Shown one piece after another: positions 56,201 through 62,699 of a stretch of DNA of 64,000 bases; position 1 is the first letter of the stretch; each line of letters opens with the position of its first letter. A program made the translations under genes and the position numbers. This DNA comes from Branchinecta lynchi. Lineage: Eukaryota > Arthropoda > Branchiopoda > Anostraca > Branchinectidae. The DNA is taken from positions 4,688,561 through 4,752,560 of the forward strand of contig JAKZAP010000003.1 of the NCBI GenBank assembly GCA_023053575.1, in the 5' to 3' direction. The notes under the pieces were generated by a model. The model searched no databases and was not told the DNA's origin. It worked only from the letters and a program-made list of their open reading frames with translations.

Positions 56201-57399
56201 ATGTTTCTTTATTATTACTAGTGAATGAGGGTTGGGTTGGTTAGTGGGAGGGGGGATGTTAAAATAAAGAAATGAGAAGGTTAAGACGAGAAATGTGTGT
56301 CATCGTTTGTAATAGGTGAGTAAAAGGTGTGCACTCCCGCATGGGACATGGTTGTGCCCTTCTTGGGAGCGTTATTTTTATTGTTTCGTGTAAAGAATGT
56401 TGAGATTAAAATGAATTGAATTGACTGTTCCAGTTAACCTTCTCGAAACAGTAACTAATAGTAACTATTTGCTTACCCTGCTCGGAGCGTAGTAAGCGTG
56501 GTAACAACGCAGCTCTGTAACGTGACTGGTCGGATTCGCCCGTGGTACGATATTCTGCCCGAAAACAGAAAAACCGTTCCAGCCTTGACGGAAAAGAGCC
56601 ATAATTCGTGACGTCATGCGTAGTAACTATGGTAAGCAGGGTGGAACAGGCTCTTAAGGCCTTTTTCCGCGACATAATTGTGGGCCACACACTTTTGAGT
56701 GTTTGTCACGGAAATACGATTATGTGCCACACAGTCGAGCCACGAGCCACGAGTTGAAACTCGTGGAAACGCCATTTTGTCTATGTTTTTTAGCAGTAAT
56801 TTCAAATTTCTGAAAATAAAAATAAAATTCATATAAAATCTCAATAAATATAATACCATGCTTATTTCCTTACCATTCTGTACAAAAACCATCCTGAGTT
56901 TGAAGTCTAGATGCTTGGAAAAGTAGTTAACTTTATTCTTTAGACACTATTTTACTGCTTAATTTGAATTTCCCGCCAGAAATTCGAGCCACAAAATCGA
57001 GAATCACCTCGCCAGTTGTTTGTCGAATTTGAGCCACAAAGCGAGTCACTAAAATCTGGTTGGTCGCGGAAACACGCTTGTGGGCCGCACAAAAGACCGT
57101 GGAAACACTCTTTTCGAGCCACAGTCGACCCAAAAACTTTTTGTGGGAGCACGGAAAAACGCCTTTAGTCAAGCCAAAGAAACGAAACAAGCTCACCATT
57201 AATTCAGGTGGGAAAATAACTTCCTGCGATGGTTCGTAGGGGGCAAAATTTTCAGTTGCCAACAACCCTTTCGCCTCAATAATCCCTTCTCCTGTCTGAC
57301 AGCAAACTCCCTTCTTGCTTTCTCCACAGCAATACTCCTTCGAGAAAGTTCGGAAGCCTTCGAGGATCGGCCTATAGCCAGTACAACGACACAAATTTC
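20134..57399 (-). CDS. XDH: Xanthine dehydrogenase, partial gene (9 exons joined)
   Basis: Xanthine dehydrogenase/oxidase is a cytosolic molybdo-flavoenzyme that oxidises hypoxanthine to xanthine and urate. The nine minus-strand exons are 57399-57197, 54544-54403, 51538-51294, 46385-46182, 42505-42315, 38648-38535, 36355-36150, 25851-25631 and 20256-20134. Every junction is AG/GT and every phase matches, giving 1649 nt (about 549 codons) with no stop. The order is that of the family: second 2Fe-2S motif (CRCTGYRPI), linker, FAD domain ([25 protein letters not shown]), CO-dehydrogenase-type C-terminal flavin segment (APGGMVAYR), then the start of the molybdopterin domain. RRRDDDIA and FFFKFY favour XDH over aldehyde oxidase, but the residues that decide this are in the part not seen. 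Missing are about 130 N-terminal residues (first 2Fe-2S cluster) and about 750 C-terminal residues (molybdenum site). Introns are 2.2-10.3 kb. Whether the gene is functional cannot be judged from this window. Confidence 0.93.
20919..21082. mobile_element. R3 foldback, short copy
   Basis: AATACGTCAGCTACGGTGCT on the left mirrors AGCATTGTAGCTGACGTATT on the right, with GAGCCCAAGCTGACT at the outer left. It holds the GACGAGGACCCTTGCCAAGA core. Confidence 0.7.
21231..21618. mobile_element. TAGTTGCG-ended MITE with GAATTCTCG repeats
   Basis: Ends TAGTTGCGTTTTTGATCCGC and GGATAAAAAACGCAACTA. The interior repeats GAATTCTCGCTTCTGAATTC-type words on both strands. Confidence 0.7.
21748..24275 (-). mobile_element. 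R2 element, near full length, reverse
   Basis: Starts at the hairpin cluster (CGTTGCCCGGGCAACG at 21770). Runs through the GCAAAAGTTGCAAACCCCTC repeats, the GTCATCC..GATGAGCTG block and the GACCCGTGGGAAAAAGCCAC block. Ends in a poly-A of about 28 (24200-24228) and GTGTTGCTCTCGCAACAC (24244-24261). An 82-bp stretch (TGGATGAAAACTTGGAACAA) is doubled at 22033-22195. Confidence 0.75.
24870..25400 (+). repeat. Degenerate TACCGAAT repeat region
   Basis: ATACCGAATA and ATTCGGTAT words, and GATAGCCTATTCGGGATTCT three times, in about 530 bp. No coding text. Confidence 0.7.
25631..25851 (-). CDS. XDH: XDH exon h: start of molybdenum domain
   Basis: Completes the Gly of [24 protein letters not shown], then [41 protein letters not shown] and TSTRAHAKI are strongly conserved in the a/b 'hammerhead' domain (Ald_Xan_dh_C) of XDH. 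Acceptor cttttag, donor GACAAG/gtaagc. Confidence 0.94.
25852..27420. other. XDH intron, mostly unidentified
   Basis: A short R3 piece at 26165-26240, the 147-bp tandem repeat, and 26950-27120, which matches 28890-29060 (CTCGGAAAAGGCTTAAAAC, CAAAACCGTGG): another dispersed repeat. Confidence 0.5.
26242..26528 (+). repeat. Tandem duplication, 147 bp x 2
   Basis: ATAATATGAAGAGCCTGT begins at 26242 and 26389. Shared body CCTATGACCCAGGGTCAGTT ... GGTAGATCAACCAGAACCGG with few changes. Confidence 0.9.
27421..27725. mobile_element. R5 MITE
   Basis: GAGCGTGTTCCACCCTACTA to AGAAGGGTGGAACACCCTC. The interior is packed with TAGTTACTA and GTAGTAAC words and TGACGTCACGAATTC. Confidence 0.8.
27742..28638. 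mobile_element. TAGTTGCG-ended MITE carrying an R7 MITE
   Basis: Inverted ends of about 25 bp: TAGTTGCGTTTTTAATCGAA and TTCGATCAAAAACGCAACTA. An R7 MITE lies inside (28023-28436). About 480 bp without it. Confidence 0.8.
28023..28436. mobile_element. R7 MITE with TTA target duplication, nested
   Basis: AGGCGTATTCTCGCCGTTCT to GAACGGCGAGAATACGCCT. TTA precedes it (28020-28022) and follows it (28437-28439), as in PIF/Harbinger-type elements. Confidence 0.85.
29247..29468. repeat. Small inverted-repeat element
   Basis: GAGCCTCGTTTTTGTTGCAA mirrors TGCAACAAAAACGAGGCTC, with matching inner GCTGCAG/CTGCAGC. Confidence 0.55.
29544..29947. mobile_element. R7 MITE
   Basis: AGGCGTATTCTCGCCTTTCC to GGGAACGGCAAGAGTACGCCT. 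Same interior as the other two copies; flanks are CCA/CTA. Confidence 0.8.
29948..30967. other. XDH intron, no gene recognised
   Basis: Only a lone R4-type end (TAGTTGCGTTTTTGCA at 30907) just before the R1 element. Confidence 0.5.
30968..33118 (+). mobile_element. R1 element with internal 700-bp tandem duplication
   Basis: Starts AGAGCTACGAGCTGATATGG and CACTTG. The first hairpin end is at 32383-32413. A second copy of the last ~600 bp plus 75 bp of flank follows (see repeat entry), ending in a second hairpin at 33086-33116. Inserted beside a TAGTTGCGTTTTTGCA MITE end at 30907. Confidence 0.75.
31790..33190 (+). repeat. Tandem duplication, period about 700 bp
   Basis: 31801 onward and 32501 onward both read CATGTCTAGGTCATCGATTC and stay near-identical through the hairpin and the AT-rich flank ending ACGATGAACTCTT. 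The duplicated unit includes 75 bp outside R1, so it is a segmental tandem duplication rather than two insertions. Confidence 0.85.
33360..33910 (+). mobile_element. Non-LTR RT fragment (5' part of RT)
   Basis: [25 protein letters not shown], then in shifted frames a poly-K/P block, [30 protein letters not shown]. These match the fingers and early palm of LINE RTs. Multiple frameshifts. It lies antisense inside the XDH intron between exons g and h, and a (TTA)n microsatellite follows. Confidence 0.65.
33936..33960 (+). repeat. (TTA)n microsatellite
   Basis: About eight ATT units in a row, directly after the RT fragment. Confidence 0.9.
33961..36149. other. XDH intron, no gene recognised
   Basis: The 107-bp duplication, a C18 tract near 34565, a C15 tract near 35540 and the TTCTTTTTACACGTAAGAAA motif at 35813. 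34030-34260 holds a doubled phrase (TTTGCCAGATTCCGGACGAA / TTTGGCCGGATTTCGGAAGA). Confidence 0.5.
34744..34957 (+). repeat. Perfect or near-perfect tandem duplication, 107 bp x 2
   Basis: GTTTGTTGACTTCTTTTCGT begins at 34744 and 34851. Both units end ACAGCGAAAGGCT. Confidence 0.9.
36150..36355 (-). CDS. XDH: XDH exon g: FFFKFY linker to molybdenum domain
   Basis: Completes the split Gly, then [15 protein letters not shown]. It ends with [16 protein letters not shown], matching the family motif VGRPxxHxxAxxQxTGEA at the entry to the molybdopterin domain. The region between ([28 protein letters not shown]) is the variable linker. Acceptor tttttag, donor ACCG/gtaagt. A 10.3-kb intron follows. 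Confidence 0.92.
36908..38222 (-). mobile_element. R1 element
   Basis: Left end TATGGCACTTGCAGCTTCAC with CAAGTGCCATA as hairpin. Right end CAAGTGCCATGTGAGCTTCT then AGCTCTTG. The C/G-tract units are in reverse orientation. It lies in the XDH intron between exons f and g. Confidence 0.75.
38535..38648 (-). CDS. XDH: XDH exon f: C-terminal FAD segment
   Basis: Short 114-nt exon. Reads (R)[18 protein letters not shown], then [19 protein letters not shown] and a split Gly. APGGMVxYR is highly conserved in XDH. Acceptor tttttcag, donor CTTGG/gtaagt (a consensus site). Confidence 0.92.
38805..39222. mobile_element. R4 MITE
   Basis: TAGTTGCATTTTGCAGATAC to TATCTCAAAAACGCTACTA. Many alternating GATACCA and TGGTATC motifs. 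Confidence 0.75.
39223..41099. other. XDH intron, no gene recognised
   Basis: 40780-40920 matches 16955-17060 (dispersed repeat). The rest has no recognisable coding text. Confidence 0.45.
41100..42110 (+). mobile_element. R2 element, partial, with nested R3
   Basis: A partial hairpin (GAGAGCAACACTC), poly-T, then the GAGCCAGAGCCTACGGTATG block and the GATGAGCTGATCACAGTATA block, in the orientation opposite to 21748-24275. It is interrupted by an R3 foldback at 41264-41544. Confidence 0.75.
41264..41544. mobile_element. R3 element with 15-bp target duplication, nested in R2
   Basis: ATGACATTACATTTT stands on both sides (41249-41263 and 41545-41559). The R2 copy near 24090 has this site once, as its reverse complement AAAATGCAATGTCAT. 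The right arm is short. The insert itself ends CAGCTTGGGCTGAAGTAACA. Confidence 0.85.
42315..42505 (-). CDS. XDH: XDH exon e: FAD domain, RRRDDDIA motif
   Basis: Begins [20 protein letters not shown] and continues NAGMRI, then [12 protein letters not shown] and KKTMEVLRG. [11 protein letters not shown] is the XDH signature in the C-terminal flavin region; aldehyde oxidases differ there. Acceptor atttgcag, donor AG/gtaata with a split Arg codon completed by exon f. 191 nt. Confidence 0.93.
42506..43258. other. XDH intron, no gene recognised
   Basis: Holds words shared with R1 interiors (TTAAAGTGTGCATTCTCACC) and a G-tract at 42620. Confidence 0.45.
43259..44497 (+). mobile_element. R1 element with nested R6 MITE
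   Basis: Starts ACACGAGCTGGAAGCTCATA and TGGCAGTTG. Ends TATGGCACTTGGCCGGAAG then ACAAGTGCCATA (44465-44494). An R6 MITE sits at 43904-44196. Confidence 0.75.
43904..44196. mobile_element. R6 MITE
   Basis: CCGATGAAATTTTTTTCTCA to GCTATAAATTTTTCATCGGG. The interior is TACTA/TAGTA-rich with AGACTGGACCAGTCTGAGGC. Confidence 0.8.
44498..45369. other. XDH intron; perfect palindrome at 45272-45293
   Basis: GTAGCCTACTATAGTAGGCT and AC is a perfect 22-bp palindrome, with a second half-copy at 45251-45266. No gene recognised. Confidence 0.6.
45370..46050 (+). repeat. Tandem array of GGTTTTCGC/GGCGAAAACC units, about 100 bp x 4
   Basis: Units at 45370, 45478, 45855 and 45965, each with GGCTTTCGCGATACTCGAAA, ACTGATTCGCCAGAACAAG, GGTTTTCGCGGCTCG and TATCTGGCGAAAACCCT. 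A 280-bp unrelated spacer lies between the second and third. It ends about 130 bp from XDH exon d. Confidence 0.8.
46182..46385 (-). CDS. XDH: XDH exon d: FAD-binding loop
   Basis: 68 codons, reading [20 protein letters not shown], then [19 protein letters not shown] and [16 protein letters not shown] is the classic XDH FAD loop. The family usually has GGN where this exon has SGN, a substitution to check. Acceptor tataatag, donor GAG/gtgggt (a slightly weak GT). It follows exon c in phase 0. Confidence 0.92.
46636..46935. mobile_element. R5 MITE
   Basis: GAGCGTGTACCACCCTCCC to AGAAGGGTGGAACACGCTC. Confidence 0.8.
46957..47762 (+). repeat. Tandem array, 282-bp period, about 2.8 units
   Basis: TTTGGTTTTGATGTAA (47259, 47540; diverged at 46970) and CCTTTAATACTTTGC (47095, 47376) recur at 282-bp spacing. 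A related sequence (GCCGAGTCGAGTTTTG, GCAAACTTTGTCGAAAGCTT) is at 18740-18900. It leads directly into the LINE at 47870. Confidence 0.85.
47870..49230 (+). mobile_element. Non-LTR retrotransposon 3' half (RT to 3' tail), degraded
   Basis: [26 protein letters not shown], then shifted [22 protein letters not shown] (the catalytic FADD box), [39 protein letters not shown], and at the end [12 protein letters not shown]. At least four frame breaks. It ends in A-rich sequence plus a TCTA/TCCA microsatellite (49225-49250), a typical LINE tail. It is antisense in an XDH intron. Confidence 0.8.
49530..50160 (+). repeat. Degenerate tandem array, ~80-bp units
   Basis: TTCTTTTTACACGTAAGAAA and TTTTGTCGGGC recur with spacing of about 75-120 bp. 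The same motif pair occurs at 35780-35900. Confidence 0.7.
50846..51182. mobile_element. R4 MITE, 111 bp from XDH exon c
   Basis: TAGTGGCGTTTTTGCAGATA to TATCAGCAAAAACGCAACTA. Confidence 0.8.
51294..51538 (-). CDS. XDH: XDH exon c: FAD domain
   Basis: Takes the split Gly codon and continues [20 protein letters not shown], then [15 protein letters not shown] and [11 protein letters not shown]. The last is the conserved WFAGKQ stretch before the FAD pyrophosphate loop. Acceptor cttttag, donor GCG/gtaaat. 245 nt: two bases plus 81 codons. An R4 MITE lies 111 bp beyond the donor. Confidence 0.92.
51539..52028. other. XDH intron b-c, nothing recognised
   Basis: No coding text and no match to the other repeats of the window was noticed. 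Confidence 0.4.
52029..54385 (+). mobile_element. R1 element, long copy with nested R6 MITE
   Basis: Starts AGATCTACCAGCTAATATGG and CACTTG, with many C-tract units. It includes an R6 MITE (52340-52637). The right end lacks the hairpin and fades at about 54385, only about 18 bp from the XDH exon b donor. Confidence 0.65.
52340..52637. mobile_element. R6 MITE
   Basis: CTGATGAAAAATTTATCTCA to GGCTACAAATTTTTCATCGG. Confidence 0.8.
54403..54544 (-). CDS. XDH: XDH exon b: start of FAD domain
   Basis: Phase 0 at its 5' end, following ELM of exon a. Reads [20 protein letters not shown] through to [13 protein letters not shown] text (here [10 protein letters not shown]), the first FAD-contacting loop of [17 protein letters not shown] matches the helix before it. 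Acceptor cgcttag, donor G/gtgagt, leaving one base of a split Gly codon. An R1 element ends only about 20 bp away on the donor side (low coordinates). Confidence 0.92.
54640..55390. mobile_element. Diverged R3 pieces
   Basis: 54690-54760 (GGAATACTGCTGG ... CAGCTGACTTACCCGTTTAC), 55070-55110 (CGCAGTCACCTTGGGCTGAA) and 55258-55390 (GACCAGGACCCATGCTAACA ... AGCTGACGTATCCGTTT, CAGCTTGGGCTCAAGGAGTA). They are separated by unidentified sequence. Confidence 0.5.
55391..56654. mobile_element. Cluster of four R5 MITE copies
   Basis: A fragment (55391-55474, reverse), a full forward copy (55475-55772), a full reverse copy inside LINE coding sequence (55827-56106) and a reverse copy (56423-56654). They alternate in orientation. 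Confidence 0.75.
55773..56422 (+). mobile_element. LINE C-terminus and 3' tail, split by an R5 MITE
   Basis: [18 protein letters not shown] (55776-55826) and [15 protein letters not shown] (56107-56160) are the two halves of the usual LINE C-terminal block. The R5 MITE at 55827-56106 sits between them and the frame is continuous when it is skipped. A 3' UTR and a tail of ATTGAATTG units end at about 56422. Confidence 0.75.
56656..57169. mobile_element. MITE with AGGC ends, 28 bp from XDH exon a
   Basis: AGGCCTTTTTCCGCGAC to AGCACGGAAAAACGCCT, flanked by TTA on both sides. Inner words CGTGGAAAC and GAGCCACGAG occur on both strands. The ends resemble R7 ends, but the interior is unrelated. Confidence 0.75.
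57197..57399 (-). CDS. XDH: XDH exon a: end of 2Fe-2S domain and linker
   Basis: Encodes 68 residues beginning [22 protein letters not shown] supplies two of the ligands of the second 2Fe-2S cluster. A Cys-rich linker ([12 protein letters not shown]) and IFPPELM follow, as usual before the FAD domain. The acceptor is ttcttcag, with the exon starting on the last two bases of a Gly codon. The donor is ATG/gtgagc. Another coding exon must precede it, because the first base of that Gly codon is missing. A MITE ends 28 bp beyond the donor. Confidence 0.93.
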
Positions 57400-57714
57400 C
57401 TGAAGAAAAAGAAAATTAACCACAGAAATACTGAATATTAATAGTTCAAAGCATGACTCTTAATAGAGATGATCCTCCCACGCTAAAATAATTCACAAAT
57501 AGTGGCTATTTCACATTTTTTTCATGTAAACAAAATTAATATGACTTTCGCAGTGGCGATTTCGACTAAACGTGACCATAACACGTTTTTTCATGAAAAG
57601 AAATTTTACTCCCAATTCACTCTCTGTTTTGGACCGAAAGTCACTCTCATCCCTTCTCCAGCATCCCATGTACCGTTCATTCCTTCCCCCACCCTTTGTT
57701 CCTGTAAGATCTCG

Positions 57715-57990
57715 CCCCCCCCCCCCCCCGGAGAAGTGGCTGAAAAGGTTCCCAAACTAACCCCAATCTACTGTAACACTATGCGCTACAGTAGAAGCTT
57801 TGTGCCGAGCTTCGTAAAGCAGTACAATGCTCTTTAGCATTGTTCTGCCTTGTTACTTTTTTTCCTTTTAAATTATCCGTTGACAATTTATTTTATCTTT
57901 ATTTATAACTACAAAAACATCGTATTTGGGCTCTGCCCACGAGAGATATGTTTTGCTTTATTATTAAATAAATTGAAAAATTAAAAATAG
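57715..57990 (+). mobile_element. LINE 3'-end fragment
   Basis: [20 protein letters not shown] is the same C-terminal signature as at 49100 and 61160. An AT-rich 3' UTR follows, ending AAATTGAAAAATTAAAA. The upstream part is only C-rich sequence. Confidence 0.6.
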
Positions 57991-58600
57991 TTGCGGCAAC
58001 CCTGGTTCTGAGTGGCTCCGCCCTCCGTGACTTTTAAACAGTGTACTGCGGAGTGCAAAATGTTCAGCTGATGACGTTTCAATAAAGTTTGGTCAGTGAC
58101 GTTTCAGTTTCTAACTGTTCATCCGTTTGTTGTGTGAAAGTTTACTTTTGTAGTCCGTTCCTTTTTGTTTATTGAAATGATAGGGATAAATAAATAAAAA
58201 CAAAAAAGATTTTTTCCTTCAAAGTGAGTTTTAACTTAGTTTTGTTTGAGTAGGACCCAGGAACGTTTTCGTTTCGGATGATTGTTGGTTTGGTTGAGGA
58301 CACTATACGAATAAGTCAGATGAGATTTATTCGGGAGATATTTGGGCCCTTCTTGGAAAAGTCCTCGTCGGATTGTTCCTAGAAGAATGAACATGCAACA
58401 GATTCTCAGTTCCATCCTGTTCACCTTACACCAAATCAACGTCAAGAGCAGAGCAAAATAACACTACACTGTCTCAAGTTTCATAAGAGATAGCGTACAA
58501 CACTTTCAAGAATAACACCTTTTCACTTAGAAATAAAGTGTTATGACCAATTAAGTTTACACTATTTCGTGCCTAGATCTCCAACAACACCTTCAATTGG
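57991..58600. other. No gene recognised
   Basis: Only the decayed R3 arm at 58290-58385. No first XDH exon was found here or further right. Confidence 0.45.
58290..58385. mobile_element. Diverged R3 arm
   Basis: ACGAATAAGTCAGATGAGAT and GGGCCCTTCTTGGAAAAGTC, then CTCGTCGGATTG: a decayed R3 left arm. Confidence 0.5.
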
Positions 58601-58608
58601 TAAAAATA

Positions 58609-58989
58609 CTAACGGGAACGAAAGAAACATAACAGATAACATCCCAAAGTGTTATCTGTTGAAACCGCGCATCCTTCTGTTGTCGTTATGTGTAATAGTA
58701 CTTGTAATACACACTTGTAACACACAAGTGATTCTGTGTAACACACAAGTGTGATTCTTGCACATTTAGGGTGACACCATTGGCTGCATTTGGTGCACTG
58801 GACTGTCCCACTAGTTGCTGGGTTTCTACATTCTGGGCAGTAGAATTTTGGCATGACTATATTGCAAGAAAGAGAGCTGGTGCTGCGCGCTAGGCTGATT
58901 GGGAAGAGAACTACCTCAAACCCCCACACCCCGTCTTCACCTGGGGTAAGAAAACCACAGAAAATTTCTGCCTGCTGTGCGGAGCTCAA
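58609..58989 (-). mobile_element. LINE ORF1 fragment with PHD-like zinc finger
   Basis: From a minus-strand ATG at about 58852: MPKFYCPECRNPATSG, then VQCTKCSQWCHPKCARI, a Cys4-His-Cys pattern like the zinc finger that opens many CR1/L2-type LINE proteins. It becomes non-coding after about 50 codons. It could instead be an exon of an unknown host PHD-finger gene. Confidence 0.45.
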
Positions 58990-59486
58990 ACACCCATTAT
59001 AATCTCCATAATCAGAAACTTAAATATCCATCGTAATTAAATTCTGTCAGCGCCACTGCGCAAAAGTAGAATTCGCACAGCACAGCATAAATTTAATAGC
59101 GATAGATCTAAAGAAAGCATTTGACCTAATTAACCATAGCAAGCTCATTGACAAACTGTTAATTAAATTCAAAATTCAACCGTTCCTAGTTCGAGTGGTT
59201 GCTCAGTTTCTGTCTAATCGAACACAAAAAACTAAGTATAAAACAGTTTTCTCTGATGGTTTGCTAATTTTTTGTGGGGTTCCGCAAGGTACCCTGTTGG
59301 GACCGCTCCTTTTTTTAGTTATGGTCAACGCGCTTGCTCTGTGTTTCACAGATAGATGGAAATACGTGGATGCTCTGTCGCTCCTGGAAGTTTGCCAAAA
59401 GAACTTAAAGAGCAGTGCAAAAGTCATCATTGACGACATCTGTGAGGAGGCTGTTGTGGATGACACGGTAGTCAACATGGACAAAT

Positions 59487-59985
59487 CTGTCGTCAGATTC
59501 AGATTCAGATTCAGATATTTTTTACTTCACCAAAAACTTTCACCATTGTACAAAAAAACTCAACAACCACATAAAAGACAAAAGTCCTGCGGGTGGCTGT
59601 ATCTTCTAACCACCTTTTAACTTGAAATTATACAATAAATAATGACATAAAAACTAACCTAATGTATTTTCAAAGAAAGAAAAGAAAAAAGAGGTAAAGA
59701 AAGAGAGAGAGAAAAAAAGAATATAGGAAAGAAAAATGATTTCCTCGTCACACCCTACCCCCCCCCCCCCCCCATCTCACCTCCCCCCACCCCACCTCTT
59801 CACTCTCCGCCTCCCTACACCCCCTTCCAACAACCCCCAAAATTCAACCACCTTTTTCAATTACCTTTTTCAATTAAAAATTTCTTCAGCTTTCTTTTAA
59901 ACAAAATTAAGTAGTAAAATTAACTATAAATATTTTAAGAACTGAACCACAGTTTTTCCCATCCCTTCCTAAGTCCCAACAGGTT
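59487..59985. mobile_element. Insertion within the 59-61 kb LINE
   Basis: Starts with a short AGATTC microsatellite, then poly-A/purine sequence, a C16-like tract near 59757 and T-rich DNA. It has no coding text and separates two LINE blocks that belong together. Type unknown. Confidence 0.45.
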
Positions 59986-60256
59986 GATGATATCAAGCTG
60001 CTTGGAATACACATCACCCATGATCTAAAATGGAATAAGCAAGTTGATAGCATGCTGAAAAAAGGTAATATGGCAATCCGGTCACTTTCCTGGCCCGTTA
60101 TGAAGTACCCACTGACGATCTGTTGGTAATCTTTGTGACTTTTGTTCGTCCAATCCTGGAATACTGTTGCCAGGTTTGGCATTTCGGGTTGACCCGGGAT
60201 CAGTCGGGTATACTCCAACGGGTGCAGTATAGAGCCCTCCTGTTACAGAGACATAG

Positions 60257-60945
60257 TCTGTAACCCTTGTTTTTATCTTTTCTTTAGTTTCCCCCTTCAT
60301 TCTTAGAATACACCTTTAGTATTCATTTATTTATTTATTAATTAATATAATCATTATTTATAATATCTGGAATTATCACCATCCACGAGAGAACAGCATT
60401 GATTTCATTTCGCCTCGAGCCCTGCACCGAGGTTATATAAGCTCCGGCATTTCATTCAGTGTAGATCAGTCAGAGCAGTCGAGATCAGTCAAGTTCAGTC
60501 AAAGTCAGTCAGAGCGAGTCGAAACCAGTCGCTTTGAGTCGGATTACCATTTTTGTGAGCACCGAGTCCTTTGGAATACGTGTAATTAAGTATCACCATT
60601 TTGTATTTATGTTAACGAGAATGTATAGGCCTAGGATTTGCAATAAAGCCCCATGTACATGCCGAATTATGGGCTGATGTGTTTTGGCTAGGCTAGTCTA
60701 GGGCCTAACAATGGTCTGGCAACCAACCCCCGGTATTAGTTAGTTCAAGAGGTTTGGGTCGGAACTCGGATAAGATTGCGGATATGAACTGCGCGCCCGA
60801 GTCTTGAGGTATTTTGTGATAGACCTTAGCCTACTACTTGCCATTCCTGACTGATTCTGCGTGGTAGGCTAAAGGCTGAGCAACTTACATTTACATTGCA
60901 TCGTCGATATAACACTCCTTGTGGCCTCGAAGTCCCCTAAAGTCC
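60257..60945 (+). mobile_element. Possible solo LTR or unknown insertion in the LINE
   Basis: Begins TGTAACCC, holds TATATAAG (60434-60441), an AGTCA-rich run just after it, an AATAAA at about 60642 and CTAACA near 60710. That layout (TATA box, start, AATAAA, TG..CA) fits an LTR of about 455 bp, but no clear target duplication was found and about 235 bp of further non-LINE sequence follows. Confidence 0.35.
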
Positions 60946-61680
60946 CATATCTCGAATTGTTGAAAAGATTTAATTGAGAATTGTTAGCACAGCGCCGAAA
61001 AAAGTTGTGTTTCAGTTTCGGTCTAAAAACGTTGGAGAGCCCTGGTCTACGAGAAATTCTTCCCCCTGCATATCTACCTATTAGGCCAAGACCGGCACGA
61101 GCTGCTGCCCAGCCTATTCCAAAGTTACAGCCAGTACCCTATTCCCATGACCGATATAGAAAAAGTTTTGTTCCTTCGTTCACTGACCATTTTAATGGGC
61201 ATTCCGAAACACCTCCATAATTTAATCGTATATTTGTGTGTGTTGTTATTGAATTGTAGATATAATAATTGTTGATATTATCTAGTTTTTAGTTTGGGGT
61301 GAATTAGACCGAATTATGAGTTTTATTTTTAGATGTTTTGATAAGTTGACATGTTACGTGTGATTAAAGGTTTTACTTAGAGTTTTGTTGTGAGATACAT
61401 GTACATTGACCAAATGAATAACATTAGTTATAGTTGTTTCTAATTGTAAAGTTATACATGACGGAAGAAATTCAATGTTCGGCTTCGTCCGTGAGCGAAT
61501 TTTTGAAAAAAAATTGAATTTAATTGAATTGAATGTCAATTATTATCTATCTAAAAAACTATTGTGGTAACTAAGTGCCATTTTTGTATACCACTAACAT
61601 GGCTGGCACTTCATTAACCGTATGCTATGTCCATCTCAATAAAATTCTACCTTACCCTACCGAAGACCAGGGTTCATTAT

Positions 61681-61970
61681 GAGCGTGTTCCACCCTACTT
61701 ACCGTAGTTACTACGCATGACGTCACGAATTCTTGCTTCTTGGCGTCAAGGCTGGAACGCATTTTTCTATATCCACGAAAATGTCGTGCCACAGGCTAAT
61801 CCGACCAATCACATGACAGAGATTCGTAGTTACCATGCTTTCTACTCTCCCGATCGTGGTAAGCCTATAGTTACTATTTCGGATGGTTGGAACGGTCAGC
61901 CTAGTTATTTTTCGTGATGTTGGAACGGAATTAGTAACTAGTTACTATTTTTAGAAGGTGGAACACGCTC
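61681..61970. mobile_element. R5 MITE
   Basis: GAGCGTGTTCCACCCTACTT to AGAAGGTGGAACACGCTC. Confidence 0.8.
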
Positions 61971-62165
61971 TACATCACATTAGTGACCATGAGTTTTTCC
62001 TTATTTGGCAAACAATTGTCGCGGTTTGCCAGAAGTTTCCGATCATTCGGAAGTTCTTTTCGAATTTATGCATATACATCTTTCATCCAAAGTACATATC
62101 CGAAATAGAATACATTAGGCGTACTTCCGACCTTTCCTATAGTGTACTCTCACACCTGAGTCCCA

Positions 62166-62469
62166 CCCGATGAAAAATTTGTAGCCTGCGTAGTAGTATG
62201 GTAGTAGTACGAAAACGTTGCATGTAATACTATGTAATAGCAAAAAATACTATAATTTAATGTGCCTCAGACTGCTCCAATCTTATGTAGTAGTATCTAG
62301 TAGCATCCTATCTTGCCATAGTAGCATCCAGTCTTGCTAATAGTAGCAAATAATAGTATGCAGTAACACGGTAGTCTTGAAGTAGAAGCATGTAGTAGCA
62401 TCATCAGTGCTGCATGCAACTTTTTGGTACTACTTCATAGTACTATTTTGAGACAAATTTTGCATCGGG
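62166..62469. mobile_element. R6 MITE, reverse orientation
   Basis: CCCGATGAAAAATTTGTAGC to GACAAATTTTGCATCGGG. Interior reversed relative to the other copies. Confidence 0.8.
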
Positions 62470-62699
62470 CATCTCTTCGCTAAGTCCCGTGGAGTCGCTC
62501 CCTCCATTCCCACAACTTCATCGAAATCAACTAAAACCAGAAATATCATGGTCATCGGATTCTCTTTTTATATACGTAAACCGGAATTTAAATCTAGGGG
62601 GTAAGAAATATATTTGATATGACGAATGACTGTTTGATATATTTATGTTTCTAATTTTATACTACTGAATAAATAATAGTAATAACAGACATTCCTTAA

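Larger units (their letters stand above)
59060..61535 (+). mobile_element. LINE RT to 3' end, with two later insertions
   Basis: AIDLKKAFDLINHSKLIDKL, GVPQGTLLGPLLFLVMVNAL and RWKYVDALSLLEV are RT blocks. The catalytic YVDD box reads YVDA, so this copy is dead. It is interrupted at about 59490-59985 (AGATTC repeats, then A- and C-rich DNA). It resumes with KLLGIHITHDLKWNKQVDSM and YRALLL, is interrupted again at about 60257-60945, and resumes with LLAQRRKKLCFSFGLKTL, ending RYRKSFVPSFTDHFN at 61195. The 3' tail ends TTGAATTTAATTGAATTGAA. Confidence 0.8.
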
